DNA of 64,000 bases, taken from positions 2,240,001 to 2,304,000 of the forward strand of contig NZ_CP019980.1 in NCBI RefSeq assembly GCF_002982115.1, written 5' to 3'. How positions within the stretch are numbered: position 1 is the stretch's first letter; the number at the start of each line of letters is the position of its first letter. Of this stretch, positions 25,953 through 35,167 are shown in pieces. A model generated the notes under the pieces. The model was given only the letters and a program-made list of their open reading frames with translations, was not told where the DNA came from and did not search any database. The position numbers and the translations under genes were made by a program. Origin of the DNA: Lysinibacillus sphaericus. Lineage in GTDB: Bacteria > Bacillota > Bacilli > Bacillales_A > Planococcaceae.

Positions 25953-26218
25953 ATGAAATATACTTGTCCTTGTTGTGGATATAAAACATTAGACGAAGAA
26001 CCCCCAGGAACTTATGCCATATGTACAATTTGTTTTTGGGAAGATGATGGCGTTCAATGGGATGACCCTGATTGGGAAGGAGGAGCTAATCTTCCATCCT
26101 TAAGGCAAGCCCAAAAAACTTTATGGTATTTGGGGCTTGTGAAGAAAGATGCATAGAGTTTGTCAGAAAACCTAATGATAAAGATGAAAAAGATCTTAAT
26201 TGGAAACAGTTAATTTAG
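25953..26218 (+). pseudogene. CPCC-family small zinc-type protein, frameshifted near its end
   Basis: ATG 25953 (after GAGAGGTG) encodes MKYTCPCCGYKTL and CTICFWEDDGVQWDDPD, a Cys-rich small protein of the CPCC family. The frame stops at 26154. A -1 step around 26150 continues as CIEFVRKPNDKDEKDLNW to a TAG at 26216, and such a VRKP...DEKD-W tail is what I remember for complete family members. So the gene seems to have suffered an indel that removes the last 20 or so residues. The Cys knuckles are intact; the shortened protein could still fold. Confidence 0.65.
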
Positions 26219-26237
26219 AATTTAGGAGGTAGTTGAA

Positions 26238-26650
26238 CTGAGTCATTGTTCATTTATCGCAACAAATTATGCAATGCCAGAAGTGGAAACAAAAGCGAAG
26301 ACGATTACTGCTAGGGAAGCTATGGAATTAGCATCAAACCACATGAGTTGGTACCTTGGGAGAAGATGGATCCTAGTGCCCAAATAGTAGTAGTTGAAAA
26401 TAATGAGGACTTTAATGAGTTGGTCATTAAAAAGGATGCTTACTATGATGTTAGTGGATATACAAGTTATCCATTTATTTATGAAGTTACTTTTATATAT
26501 TCGGAATTAAGGGCAAAGCATTTACTGGCGTACCTAGAGAAAAATATTAGAGAAGAGCAAATCGTAGAATTATGGAGGGTATGGATTGGTCATGACGAGA
26601 ATGAACTACATATACCGTATGTTAACGTAAACTACGAAGCAACAAAATGA
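26238..26650 (+). pseudogene. Hypothetical gene with one frameshift, possible CTG start
   Basis: After TAGGAGGTAGTTGAA a frame opens at CTG 26238 (LSHCSFIATNYAMPEVETK) and runs to ASNHMSW, then stops at 26385. From about 26348 another frame continues sensibly as VPWEKMDPSAQIVVVENNED and YPFIYEVTFIYSELRAKHL to TGA 26648. Joining them with one shift near 26346 gives a protein of about 137 residues that I do not recognise. It follows the damaged CPCC gene, so two neighbouring genes carry indels. CTG as a start is rare and may itself be a mutation. Confidence 0.5.
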
Positions 26651-26953
26651 ACAGAATCATCCGTGACTAAGAAAGATTATGTCAGCCAGCATAGTCTTTT
26701 TTATTGCCACCAAAAATACATAGGTTTGAATAAAGCTAGTGGTTCATAATTGTCGAGGACCAAAGGGTGGTCGCTATTCGTGTTATAATAAAAACATCTT
26801 GTTTGACGAAGTATCCATTGAAAGTAAATGGGTTGTCGGTGTGTTTTTTCTTTGGTAGCACCACAACCATCCATCATGAAGCTGTCACGTAATAATGCAT
26901 GCGGTCTAATAAACGAAAATAAGGGAACTTTTTTTCTCGTCTGGAGTGATAAT

Positions 26954-28582
26954 ATGTTTATTACAATAAGTGATGTTTTGAACATGGAGGGATTTGAAGA
27001 TGTAGAAGTCCTTGCAGGAGAGACTGGATTGAGCCGTAGAGTTGAAAATGTCTATTTTATGGAAGTTCCGGATATTTACGCATATATCGATCAAAACGGA
27101 TTGCTACTCACTACCTTGTATCCTGTTGCTGATAAACCAGAGCATATTGAAACACTAATTCCAAAATTAGCTGAATTGAATCTTGCAGGAATTGCCATTA
27201 AGCCAGGAAGATATGTCGCTGAAATTCCAACCATTATGGTGGAGCAAGCAAATGAACTTGGTATTCCGCTAATGAAGCTACCACATGGTGCAAACTTATC
27301 TACACTCACTAATCAAGTACTGACAAAGTTTTTAGACGTAAAGACATCGCTGTTGGAATTTCGAAATAAGATGCATCAGCAATTACTGGAGTTATTATTG
27401 GAGGGCACAGATGTCAACAAGTTCGTGCATTCGATTGCTAGTCTTGTTAATGCCCCAGTCTTGCTTCTTAACAATGATTTTGAATATGTCGGGTCTTCAC
27501 TTCACAACGAACATAAAATTTCAATCCAACACAAGGCGTACAATTCAGATGCGAGCAAAAGCACATTTTCTGTGCAAGTCGATGATACCGTTTATGACAA
27601 AAATGATTTGTTTATTCAGTGCATTTTTGCAGGAGGCAATGACTATGGCTTTTTGGTTATATTGTTAGAAAAAGAAAAAAATCTAACAGAGGATTTAATT
27701 ATTGCTATTGAACAAGCCTCCTTTATAATCGCTTTTTTATTTCAAACAGAGCAAACATTGCTTCAAAAAGAAAGAAATCATTTAAGCAGTTTTGTCCGAG
27801 ACATTTTTCATAATCAATATACTTCCCAAACGGAAATGATTGAAAAAGCGAAAGTGTTTAGATGGAACTTGCAATTTCCACTTGTTCTAGTAAGTATCAA
27901 AACAAATGAGAAAGATAGCGAAAAGAAATTGGCGATATTTCACAAAATGCTTGATTCAGGTCTAATTGAGGGCTCGGCTTCTAAAATGGTGGATGTTCCG
28001 ATAGAAAATTGCAAAGTTCTTTATATTAATGACTCTTTAGTATGTTTTATTAGTCTGGTGTCTGAAAAGAATGTTCGGAAAAAACTCCAAAATCTAGGGG
28101 ACACGATAGTCACGCTGTTTGAGAAAAATGGGCATCTTGGGGTTAGTATATCCGATACAGTCCATCATTTTAACCAAATGAAAGAGTACTATGACAATTC
28201 AACATTAGTGTTTCAAGTTTATAAAGAACTTTTACAAAAACAGTCCTACGTTCATTTTTATGGCGATATCGGCTTGTTCCGACTGTTTCATTATGTTGAT
28301 AATCTTTACATGCTGGAAGATTTCGTAACCGAAAAATTAGGGAAAGTGTTCGAATATGATAAAAAGAAAAATACAAATCTTTTAGAAACGCTTAAGTACT
28401 ACATTAAAAATAATACAAATGTGCAAAAAACGGCAGATGATATGTTTGTTCATTATAATACGATGCGTTACCGAATCAATAAGCTGAAAGAACTTGGCAT
28501 CGACGGTGAGGACGGCTTCGAATTAACAGAAATTTCATTAGCTTACCAATTGCATCGATACTTACAACTGAAAAAAGGGTGA
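26954..28582 (+). CDS. pucR: PucR-family transcription regulator of the ureide operon
   Basis: 542-residue regulator from ATG 26954, preceded by CTGGAGTGATAAT; the frame is open further upstream but without a ribosome site. The N-terminal PucR domain (ISDVLNMEGFEDVEVLAG, residues 4-125) is followed by a GGDEF-like central part and a C-terminal helix-turn-helix of the PucR/CdaR type: TLKYYIKNNTNVQKTADDM, VHYNTMRYRINKLKELG. In B. subtilis PucR controls purine and allantoin catabolism in response to ureides. The position upstream of the oxamate-type operon supports the same role here. It ends at a strong terminator. Confidence 0.88.
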   Translation: MFITISDVLNMEGFEDVEVLAGETGLSRRVENVYFMEVPDIYAYIDQNGLLLTTLYPVADKPEHIETLIPKLAELNLAGIAIKPGRYVAEIPTIMVEQANELGIPLMKLPHGANLSTLTNQVLTKFLDVKTSLLEFRNKMHQQLLELLLEGTDVNKFVHSIASLVNAPVLLLNNDFEYVGSSLHNEHKISIQHKAYNSDASKSTFSVQVDDTVYDKNDLFIQCIFAGGNDYGFLVILLEKEKNLTEDLIIAIEQASFIIAFLFQTEQTLLQKERNHLSSFVRDIFHNQYTSQTEMIEKAKVFRWNLQFPLVLVSIKTNEKDSEKKLAIFHKMLDSGLIEGSASKMVDVPIENCKVLYINDSLVCFISLVSEKNVRKKLQNLGDTIVTLFEKNGHLGVSISDTVHHFNQMKEYYDNSTLVFQVYKELLQKQSYVHFYGDIGLFRLFHYVDNLYMLEDFVTEKLGKVFEYDKKKNTNLLETLKYYIKNNTNVQKTADDMFVHYNTMRYRINKLKELGIDGEDGFELTEISLAYQLHRYLQLKKG

Positions 28583-28614
28583 GGGTGAAGAACCCTAGCG
28601 ACGACTTTACGTTG

Positions 28615-28645
28615 GACATTGTCTTCTCGACAATGTCTTTTTTTT
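28615..28645 (+). terminator. Terminator of the PucR gene
   Basis: Perfect 9-bp stem GACATTGTC / GACAATGTC with loop TTCTC, followed by eight T. It lies 33 bases after the PucR stop and separates it from the downstream operon. Confidence 0.9.
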
Positions 28646-28842
28646 GTAAAAAAGGCGTTATGCTTTGTAGAAAGTTGCCAATTAAAAGAGAAATAAATAT
28701 CAACTTCTTACAATGATTAAAACGCTTTCAAATGCTATCATGTAGGTATTGAAGGAGGGAGGTTTCAATAAACAGCAGTCATCATAGACGATTTAGGTAT
28801 TTAGTTTCTGTATTACACTTTGGAATACAAGGAGTGTTGGAA

Positions 28843-29028
28843 ATGCGTGACTATCTTTTGTCTTTAGCCGGTGGTTTGATTGTAGGGATATTATTTTCTT
28901 TAGTTAAGTTACCGTTACCTGCCCCTCCTTTGGTAGGTATATTTGGAATGGTAGGTATATTTTTAGGAGGTGTACTAATGGATTCTCTTTTCAATTCTCT
29001 CAAAGAAAAGAGAAATGTGAGTACGTAA
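28843..29028 (+). CDS. XapX-domain small membrane protein 1
   Basis: 61-residue protein from ATG 28843, nine bases after AAGGAG; upstream GTG 28834 overlaps that site. Two hydrophobic segments with the family marks LSLAGGLIVGILFSLVKL and PLPAPPLVGIFGMVGIFLG identify it as XapX, a small two-helix membrane family. Role unknown; often near nucleoside or small-molecule use genes. A second copy follows 71 bases downstream, so the two helices may pair in the membrane. Confidence 0.8.
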   Translation: MRDYLLSLAGGLIVGILFSLVKLPLPAPPLVGIFGMVGIFLGGVLMDSLFNSLKEKRNVST

Positions 29029-29099
29029 ACGAACCACCAGAAAATGTTTGGTTATGCGGTTTTTAATGAATACATCCCACTAAAAAAGGAGAATGTAAG

Positions 29100-29261
29100 A
29101 TGTTGCAGATTATCTTGTCATTCATAGGAGGTTTACTTGTAGGCATTTTATTCAAATTCATCAAGCTGCCAGTGCCGGCTCCCCCTCTTATTGGTATTGT
29201 TGGGGTAGTAGGAATCTTTCTAGGTGCTGAGCTAGTAAACGCTGTCCTGCGTCTTTTCTAA
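29100..29261 (+). CDS. XapX-domain small membrane protein 2
   Basis: 53-residue protein, ATG 29100 after AAAAAGGAGAATGTAAG. It reads MLQIILSFIGGLLVGILF, then KLPVPAPPLIGIVGVVGIFLG, the same pattern as the copy at 28843, and ends at TAA 29259-29261 with no charged tail. The tandem pair is in the same orientation as the ureide operon and lies between its regulator and its first enzyme, suggesting a transport-related part for the pathway. Confidence 0.78.
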   Translation: MLQIILSFIGGLLVGILFKFIKLPVPAPPLIGIVGVVGIFLGAELVNAVLRLF

Positions 29262-29452
29262 AAAGACATAAAATCTTCTTCCTTCATTAGGCTAACTTAT
29301 AACGTCGGATTATAAACGTTTGAGTTAAGTTGCCTATCTCCATATAATGGACTCAAGTTTTTCCTGTATTATTTTCCGTTTCATCAAAAAAATCATTGCG
29401 GTCAGTTTTCTAAAGCTAGATGTTTTGAATACCATTCGAGAGGGAGATCTAC

Positions 29453-30130
29453 ATGAATAAAGTATATACGATAGAAGCGAAACCTTATAGTTTTGAATTT
29501 GAGTTAGAAACAACAGCGTTAATCATTATTGATATGCAGCGTGACTTTTGTGCACCGGGTGGCTTTGGTGAAAAGCTAGGGAATGATATTACGCTAACAC
29601 GCTCCATTATTCCTACTATTAAGACGGTTTTGGAAGTTGCACGTGAAAAGGGTATGATGGTTATCTACACTCGTGAAGGGCATCGCCTAGATTTATCAGA
29701 TTGCCCGCCAAGTAAATTAAAACGCGGCAGCAAGCAAGGAGCAGGCATTGGTGATGAAGGTCCAATGGGAAGAATTCTTATCCGCGGTGAGTATGGTCAT
29801 GATATTGTGGACGAGCTAAAGCCTGTTGAAGGCGAAGTTATTATTGATAAACCTGGAAAAGGTTCTTTTTATCAAACAGATCTTGAAGTGATTTTAAACA
29901 ATAAAGGTATTACACATTTGCTTGTTGCAGGGGTAACGACTCATGTCTGTGTTCAAACGACGATTCGTGAAGCGAATGACCGTGGATTTGACTGTTTACT
30001 ACTTGAAGATTGCTCAGCAGCATTTGATCCAAAAGACCATGAAGACTCCATTCACATGATTAACCAGCAAGGTGGCATCTTTGGGTGGACAGCTCCGTCG
30101 AAAAATTTGCTTGTTGCACTTGAAGATTAA
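29453..30130 (+). CDS. Cysteine hydrolase, isochorismatase/carbamoyl-amidase family
   Basis: 225-residue hydrolase, ATG 29453 after GAGAGGGAGATCTAC. The catalytic triad of the family is visible: Asp in IIDMQRDFCAPGG, Lys in IDKPGKGSFYQT and Cys in GVTTHVCVQTTIREANDRG. The last motif is typical of the subgroup that includes biuret hydrolase, N-carbamoylsarcosine amidase and ureidoacrylate hydrolase, which cleave carbamoyl or amide bonds. In this operon a ureide such as an allantoin breakdown product is the likely substrate. The exact one is not readable. Confidence 0.85.
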   Translation: MNKVYTIEAKPYSFEFELETTALIIIDMQRDFCAPGGFGEKLGNDITLTRSIIPTIKTVLEVAREKGMMVIYTREGHRLDLSDCPPSKLKRGSKQGAGIGDEGPMGRILIRGEYGHDIVDELKPVEGEVIIDKPGKGSFYQTDLEVILNNKGITHLLVAGVTTHVCVQTTIREANDRGFDCLLLEDCSAAFDPKDHEDSIHMINQQGGIFGWTAPSKNLLVALED

Positions 30131-30217
30131 CGAAGAAAGCATTTGCACGAAGTATTTACTAAAGCGTTCTCATTTAAGAGAATAAACAGTTGAGGGCATG
30201 CTACATTCACATGTCCA

Positions 30218-31201
30218 ATGCATGCCCGTATCCGTAATTCTACTAGCTATCATGAGAATATGGTGATATCTATGGTTCCAACATATACAGGTAAAATCAA
30301 TCAGATGGACGGTCGTCTACTTGAATGGTTGCGCCAACAATCCATTGGTGAACCAATTGGAGTAGTCCACAGTGTTTTCGATAATGTAGTAAATTTCACA
30401 ACTGATGACGGTACAATGCTCTTTTCTTTAGCAAAAAACGAGGTGATTCAATCACCTAGCATGATGAAAACCTGTCAGAATGACTATTTTTCTAAGATGT
30501 GTTCGACCATAATGTTGACTAAATCTATTTGTTTAATTGATTATAATTTATTGAAAATCAACGATTGGCAATGGGATTTTTCCAATGCGGCCATTTGGAA
30601 TAGGAATATTAAGCCGCACTGTCAAGCAAAGCTAAAGCCAACTGTATCCCGCTTGCGGCTATTAAACAATTTTATCCTACAACACGGAGCAACAGGAGGA
30701 ATCTACGCGGCGTGGAAAAGCTTCACGTATCCAGACTGGGAAGTTCCTATGGCTACACGAAAAAATATCTATTTCTCCCCGTTTCTTGAAGGGTTAGAGC
30801 AGCTAAAAGATGATATGAAGGCAGATAAGTTTGACAGGTTTTTTGATAACTTTGCGGGACTTGGCATGGGGTTAACACCGTCTGGCGATGATTTTCTAAC
30901 AGGGTTATTAGCTACCTGGCAGTATTTTGAATCCCCACTATATAAAAAAATGGAAAGCTGTAGCGCAAAATGGTTGCAGAGATTGAAAGGTAGAACGACT
31001 ACGGTAAGCTATTTTATGCTAAAGCAATGCCTGGAGGGACAGGTCAACGAAGCTTTACTTAATGTATTGGACAACATAGATGGTAATCCAATCCCTCATT
31101 TACAGCGTATTTTAGAAATGGGATCGACCTCTGGGACAGATATGCTGACTGGTGTTAGCGTAGCATATCAACAGCTTATCGACCTAAAGGAGGAAAAATA
31201 A
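30218..31201 (+). CDS. allH: DUF2877 protein, AllH (YlbF) homologue, oxamate carbamoyltransferase subunit
   Basis: About 327 residues. The DUF2877 signature GLGMGLTPSGDDFLTG lies at about residues 211-226. In E. coli the FdrA, YlbE and YlbF proteins (AllF, AllG, AllH) form the oxamate carbamoyltransferase of anaerobic allantoin use. This homologue stands next to the FdrA and YlbE homologues in the same order as expected for a complex. The start is uncertain: ATG 30218 has no nearby ribosome site, and ATG 30260 is an alternative. The stop is 2 bases before the FdrA start. Confidence 0.82.
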   Translation: MHARIRNSTSYHENMVISMVPTYTGKINQMDGRLLEWLRQQSIGEPIGVVHSVFDNVVNFTTDDGTMLFSLAKNEVIQSPSMMKTCQNDYFSKMCSTIMLTKSICLIDYNLLKINDWQWDFSNAAIWNRNIKPHCQAKLKPTVSRLRLLNNFILQHGATGGIYAAWKSFTYPDWEVPMATRKNIYFSPFLEGLEQLKDDMKADKFDRFFDNFAGLGMGLTPSGDDFLTGLLATWQYFESPLYKKMESCSAKWLQRLKGRTTTVSYFMLKQCLEGQVNEALLNVLDNIDGNPIPHLQRILEMGSTSGTDMLTGVSVAYQQLIDLKEEK

Positions 31202-31203
31202 TT

Positions 31204-32757
31204 ATGACATCTAAAGTATTGATAGAAAGTAACGCCTATCATGACTCGGTAACATTAATGTCACTATCAAGCAAAATAAATCGTATGGATGGCGTCGAGC
31301 AGGCCGTTGTTTCGATGGCAACCGAAATGAACAAAGAGTTGCTAGAAAACATTGGTCTGCTAACGGATGAGGCGAAAGTAGCTACGGGAAATGATTTAAT
31401 TATTGCCTTGATTACAGATACAGATGAGCGAGCAGAGGAAGTGATAACACTTATCCACACAGAATTAACTTCCAAAAAGGTAAAGAAAGGAAAAGACAAT
31501 TATCATACAGCGAAAACGCTGACTTCTGCATTGCATCTCTTACCGAATGCTAATATGGCGATTATCTCCGTTCCAGGAAAATATGCAGCGCGCGAAGCGA
31601 GTCAAGCCTTAAAAAAAGGCATGCACGTTATGTTGTTCAGTGACAATGTAAGTATGGAAGATGAAAAAGTTTTGAAGGAAATAGGGAGAGACAACGGTTT
31701 ATTCGTTATGGGGCCAGACTGCGGGACAGCAATTATCAATCGCAGTGGACTGTGCTTTGCCAATAAAGTAAGCGAAGGAGGCATTGGACTAGTGGCAGCC
31801 TCTGGAACAGGGCTACAGGAAGTGACGGTACAAATTGATCGACTTGGTTACGGTATTACACAGGCAATTGGTACGGGAGGTCGCGATCTCCATGAATCAA
31901 TTGGCGGAATTATGATGCTTCAAGGGCTTCAAGCATTGGAGAACGATGACAATACAAAGGTCATCACATTAATTTCTAAACCTCCAGCGCGAAATGTTCA
32001 GGACAAAATTCTTGCAGAAGTGAAAAAATGCCGAAAACCCGTTGTAGTTTGCTTTTTAGATGGTGATGCAAAAGCAGTTGAGGCAGCAGGAGCCAACTTT
32101 TCTCCTACATTAATTGATGCTGCCCGCAAATCTGTTCAATTACTTGATACGCAAGCCGTAATCGAAACGGACATTGCAAAGAGCGTTCAACGATGGATTG
32201 CTGAAGAAAAAGCAAAATTAGCAGATGTTCAGCAAGACATTCGTGGATTATTCTGCGGTGGTACACTGACAGCAGAAGCATTATCCATTCTCCGCTCTTC
32301 AGGAATAAGCGTAAAAAGTAATGTCGCTAAAAAAGAGGAAGAGAAACTTAACGACATTACCTATAGTGTAGGTCATACGTTGCTTGATATGGGCGATGAT
32401 GAATTTACAAAAGGTAAACCACATCCGATGATAGAGCCTTCACTTAGAAATGAGCGGATTCTTCAAGAAGCACGAGACCCTCAAACTGCTGTTCTGTTAT
32501 TAGACTTTGAATTGGGATATGGTGCCCATGAAGATCCGGTAGGTGTAACACTAGAGACGCTTCAATTAGCAAGAGACGAGGCTACACAGGCAGGAAGGCA
32601 CTTGCCAATCGTTACTTATATTTGCGGCACTTCTAAAGATAAACAAGATTATCAGCAGCAACTAAAGAAACTTCAATCTATAGGCGCTTTTGTTGCCGAT
32701 AGCAATGAAATGGCAACAAGAATTGCCGCGATGCTTGTACAAAAGGAGGTCAATTAA
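31204..32757 (+). CDS. fdrA: FdrA/AllF homologue, oxamate carbamoyltransferase subunit
   Basis: 517 residues, ATG 31204 after AAAGGAGGAAAAATAATT. The fold is related to succinyl-CoA ligase alpha: a CoA-binding-like N-terminal part (LPNANMAIISVPGKYAAREA, MGPDCGTAIINRSGLCFANK) and a glycine-rich GIGLVAASGTGLQEVT, then IGTGGRDLHESIGGIM. FdrA proteins act with the DUF1116 and DUF2877 proteins to transfer a carbamoyl group between oxalurate and phosphate. A single G/A-rich ribosome site at its end serves the next gene. Confidence 0.88.
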   Translation: MTSKVLIESNAYHDSVTLMSLSSKINRMDGVEQAVVSMATEMNKELLENIGLLTDEAKVATGNDLIIALITDTDERAEEVITLIHTELTSKKVKKGKDNYHTAKTLTSALHLLPNANMAIISVPGKYAAREASQALKKGMHVMLFSDNVSMEDEKVLKEIGRDNGLFVMGPDCGTAIINRSGLCFANKVSEGGIGLVAASGTGLQEVTVQIDRLGYGITQAIGTGGRDLHESIGGIMMLQGLQALENDDNTKVITLISKPPARNVQDKILAEVKKCRKPVVVCFLDGDAKAVEAAGANFSPTLIDAARKSVQLLDTQAVIETDIAKSVQRWIAEEKAKLADVQQDIRGLFCGGTLTAEALSILRSSGISVKSNVAKKEEEKLNDITYSVGHTLLDMGDDEFTKGKPHPMIEPSLRNERILQEARDPQTAVLLLDFELGYGAHEDPVGVTLETLQLARDEATQAGRHLPIVTYICGTSKDKQDYQQQLKKLQSIGAFVADSNEMATRIAAMLVQKEVN

Positions 32758-32758
32758 A

Positions 32759-34192
32759 TTGAGTACAGCGAATGAGCTTTTTAATCAGCCATTACAAGTA
32801 ATTAATATCGGCACATCCAAATTTAAAGAAGATTTGGAGCTGCAAGGCGTTGAAACCATCCAAGTGGACTGGCAACCGCCTGCAGGTGGCAATCTACAAT
32901 TGCTCGAAGCATTAGATTTCTTTCAGGAAAATGAAAAAGTGGAAAAGGCGAATCAAGAATCGATACAACGCATAAAAGATGCACACCCTTTCTTAATTGA
33001 TATTGGACTAGCTATTGATGTCATACCTGGAATGCACAGCAAAAAAATACTGCATGCTGGCCCTCCTATTGCATGGGAAAACATGGCGGGTCCGATGCAG
33101 GGGGCAGTGATTGGCGCACTTATTTTTGAAGGGATGGCAGCGGATGAGGAACAAGCAAGAGCATTGATTGAGGCTGGAGCAATTGAATTTGGCTCATGCA
33201 ATGAGCATTCAACAGTGGGACCAATGGCGGGCATCGTCTCTCCTTCCATGCCAGTGCATATCATCGAAAATCGAACACATGGAAACCGGGCATATTGTAC
33301 GATTAATGAAGGTCTAGGCAAAGTGCTACGTTTTGGTGCTTTTTCTAGCGATGTAATTGATCGGCTAAAGTGGCTGCGCGATGTTTTTGCTCCGGCTTTG
33401 AAAAAGGCACTTGTCCTAACAGATGGCATAGATTTAAAAGCCATCATCGCGCAGGCTCTTCATATGGGAGATGAGTGCCACAACCGCAATAAGGCAGCAA
33501 CAAGCCTTTTCTATAGGGAAATGACTGACTATTTTATGCAAACAGATTGCAAGACGGACACATTGCGAGAGGTCTTGCGCTTTATTCAAAACAATGAACA
33601 CTATTTCTTGAACCTGTCCATGCCAGCATGTAAAGCTTCACTTGATGCAGGACACGGCGTTCCATATTCCACGGTTGTTACGACAATGGCGAGGAATGGG
33701 GTTGAATTTGGTATTCGCATTAGCGGGCTAGGTGACAAGGAATGGTTTACCGCACCGGCAAACTTTATTAAAGGCTTATATTTCCCAGGCTATTCAGAGC
33801 AGGATGCAACTAGGGATTTAGGGGATAGTGCCATTACGGAAACAATGGGAATTGGTGGGTTTGCGATGGGCGGTTCGCCTGCAATTGTTCAATTTGTTGG
33901 AGGAGAGGTAGAAGATGCTATTCAATATAGCGAACAAATGTATGACATTACAGTAAGTGAAAATAGCAATTATGCTATACCAACGCTAAATTTCCGCGGA
34001 GCTGCCTTTGGAATTGATGTTCGAAAAGTGATTGAAACAAACATTCTTCCTGTTATTAATACCGGCATGGCACATAAAGTAGCAGGAATCGGGCAGATTG
34101 GCGCAGGCATTGTCCATCCTCCAAAGGAATGCTTCGAAAAAGGATTGCTTCGTTTCTATAAACTATATGGAGAGGAAGAGGCAAATGAGTAG
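32759..34192 (+). CDS. allG: DUF1116 protein, AllG (YlbE) homologue, oxamate carbamoyltransferase subunit
   Basis: 477 residues from TTG 32759, which follows AAAAGGAGGTCAATTAAA and lies 1 base after the FdrA stop; an in-frame ATG at 32690 sits inside fdrA without such a site. Family marks include HAGPPIAWENMAGPMQGAV, EFGSCNEHSTVGPMAGIVS, NRTHGNRAYCTINEG and GMAHKVAGIGQIGAG. It is the third subunit of the presumed carbamoyltransferase. Its end overlaps the carbamate kinase start by 8 bases (ATGAGTAG), so the enzyme and the kinase that uses its carbamoyl phosphate are made in step. Confidence 0.88.
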   Translation: MSTANELFNQPLQVINIGTSKFKEDLELQGVETIQVDWQPPAGGNLQLLEALDFFQENEKVEKANQESIQRIKDAHPFLIDIGLAIDVIPGMHSKKILHAGPPIAWENMAGPMQGAVIGALIFEGMAADEEQARALIEAGAIEFGSCNEHSTVGPMAGIVSPSMPVHIIENRTHGNRAYCTINEGLGKVLRFGAFSSDVIDRLKWLRDVFAPALKKALVLTDGIDLKAIIAQALHMGDECHNRNKAATSLFYREMTDYFMQTDCKTDTLREVLRFIQNNEHYFLNLSMPACKASLDAGHGVPYSTVVTTMARNGVEFGIRISGLGDKEWFTAPANFIKGLYFPGYSEQDATRDLGDSAITETMGIGGFAMGGSPAIVQFVGGEVEDAIQYSEQMYDITVSENSNYAIPTLNFRGAAFGIDVRKVIETNILPVINTGMAHKVAGIGQIGAGIVHPPKECFEKGLLRFYKLYGEEEANE

Positions 34193-35120
34193 AATATTAA
34201 TAGCGCTTGGAGGAAATGCACTCGGTTCTACTCCTGAAGAGCAACTACAATTAGTACACGATTCAGCCAAGCCAATTGTTGATTTAATTGAACAAGGTCA
34301 TGAAGTAGTGATTGCCCATGGTAACGGGCCGCAAGTCGGTTCTATCAATTTGGCATTCGAAAAGGGCTCAAAGGAACATGCAAATATTCCTAGTATGCCA
34401 TTTGCTGAATGTGGGGCAATGAGCCAAGGGTATATTGGCTACCATTTGCAAAATGCACTCCATGAGGAACTGTTAAAACGCTCAATTAACAAATCAGTTG
34501 CAACAGTTGTCAGTCAGGTAGTAGTTGATAAGAACGATCACGCCTTTCAAAATCCAACAAAGCCAATTGGTCCTTTTTATTCAAAAGAAGAGGCTGAAAG
34601 ATTAATGGCTGAAACGGGTGACCATTATATAGAAGATTCAGGACGTGGCTACCGTCGGGTTATTCCATCGCCTGCTCCGGTTAAAGTCGTTGAAAAAGAT
34701 ATTATCCAAGACTTAGTCAATGCAGGGCGTATTGTCATCGCTGTTGGTGGTGGGGGTATACCTGTAGTGGAGGAAAAGAATCATGCTTTAATCGGCGTAG
34801 AAGCGGTTATTGACAAAGATTTAGCAAGTAAATGTTTAGCGGATGAGTTGAATGTAGATTTTCTGTTCATATTGACAGCTGTCGAAAAAGTCGCAATTAA
34901 CTTTGGGAAACCAAATCAGCAAAACCTGAATCAGTTATCGATCGAAGAGGCAGAAAGGTTGATGAAAGAAGGGCATTTTGCACCAGGCAGTATGCTTCCA
35001 AAAATTCAGGCAGCCATATCATTCGTCAAGGGGAAACAAGGTCGCAAATCAATCATCACTTCGCTAGAGAAAGCAAAGGATGCCATTCTTGGTAAGACAG
35101 GCACCGTTATTTTCAACTGA
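34185..35120 (+). CDS. arcC: Carbamate kinase
   Basis: 311 residues from ATG 34185, after AGAGGAAGAGGCAA. It shows RILIALGGNALG at the N-terminus, EVVIAHGNGPQVGSI, the family block GRGYRRVIPSPAPVKVVE, IAVGGGGIPV and VIDKDLASKCLA, and KIQAAISFVKG. The enzyme converts carbamoyl phosphate and ADP to ATP, CO2 and ammonia. Here it probably acts in catabolism downstream of the oxamate carbamoyltransferase, as YbcF/AllK does in E. coli, rather than in arginine use, since no arcA or arcB is nearby. Confidence 0.93.
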   Translation: MSRILIALGGNALGSTPEEQLQLVHDSAKPIVDLIEQGHEVVIAHGNGPQVGSINLAFEKGSKEHANIPSMPFAECGAMSQGYIGYHLQNALHEELLKRSINKSVATVVSQVVVDKNDHAFQNPTKPIGPFYSKEEAERLMAETGDHYIEDSGRGYRRVIPSPAPVKVVEKDIIQDLVNAGRIVIAVGGGGIPVVEEKNHALIGVEAVIDKDLASKCLADELNVDFLFILTAVEKVAINFGKPNQQNLNQLSIEEAERLMKEGHFAPGSMLPKIQAAISFVKGKQGRKSIITSLEKAKDAILGKTGTVIFN

Positions 35121-35167
35121 ATCAGCTATTACAAGTAAATGAAAATGTATAGTAAGGAGAATTGGAA

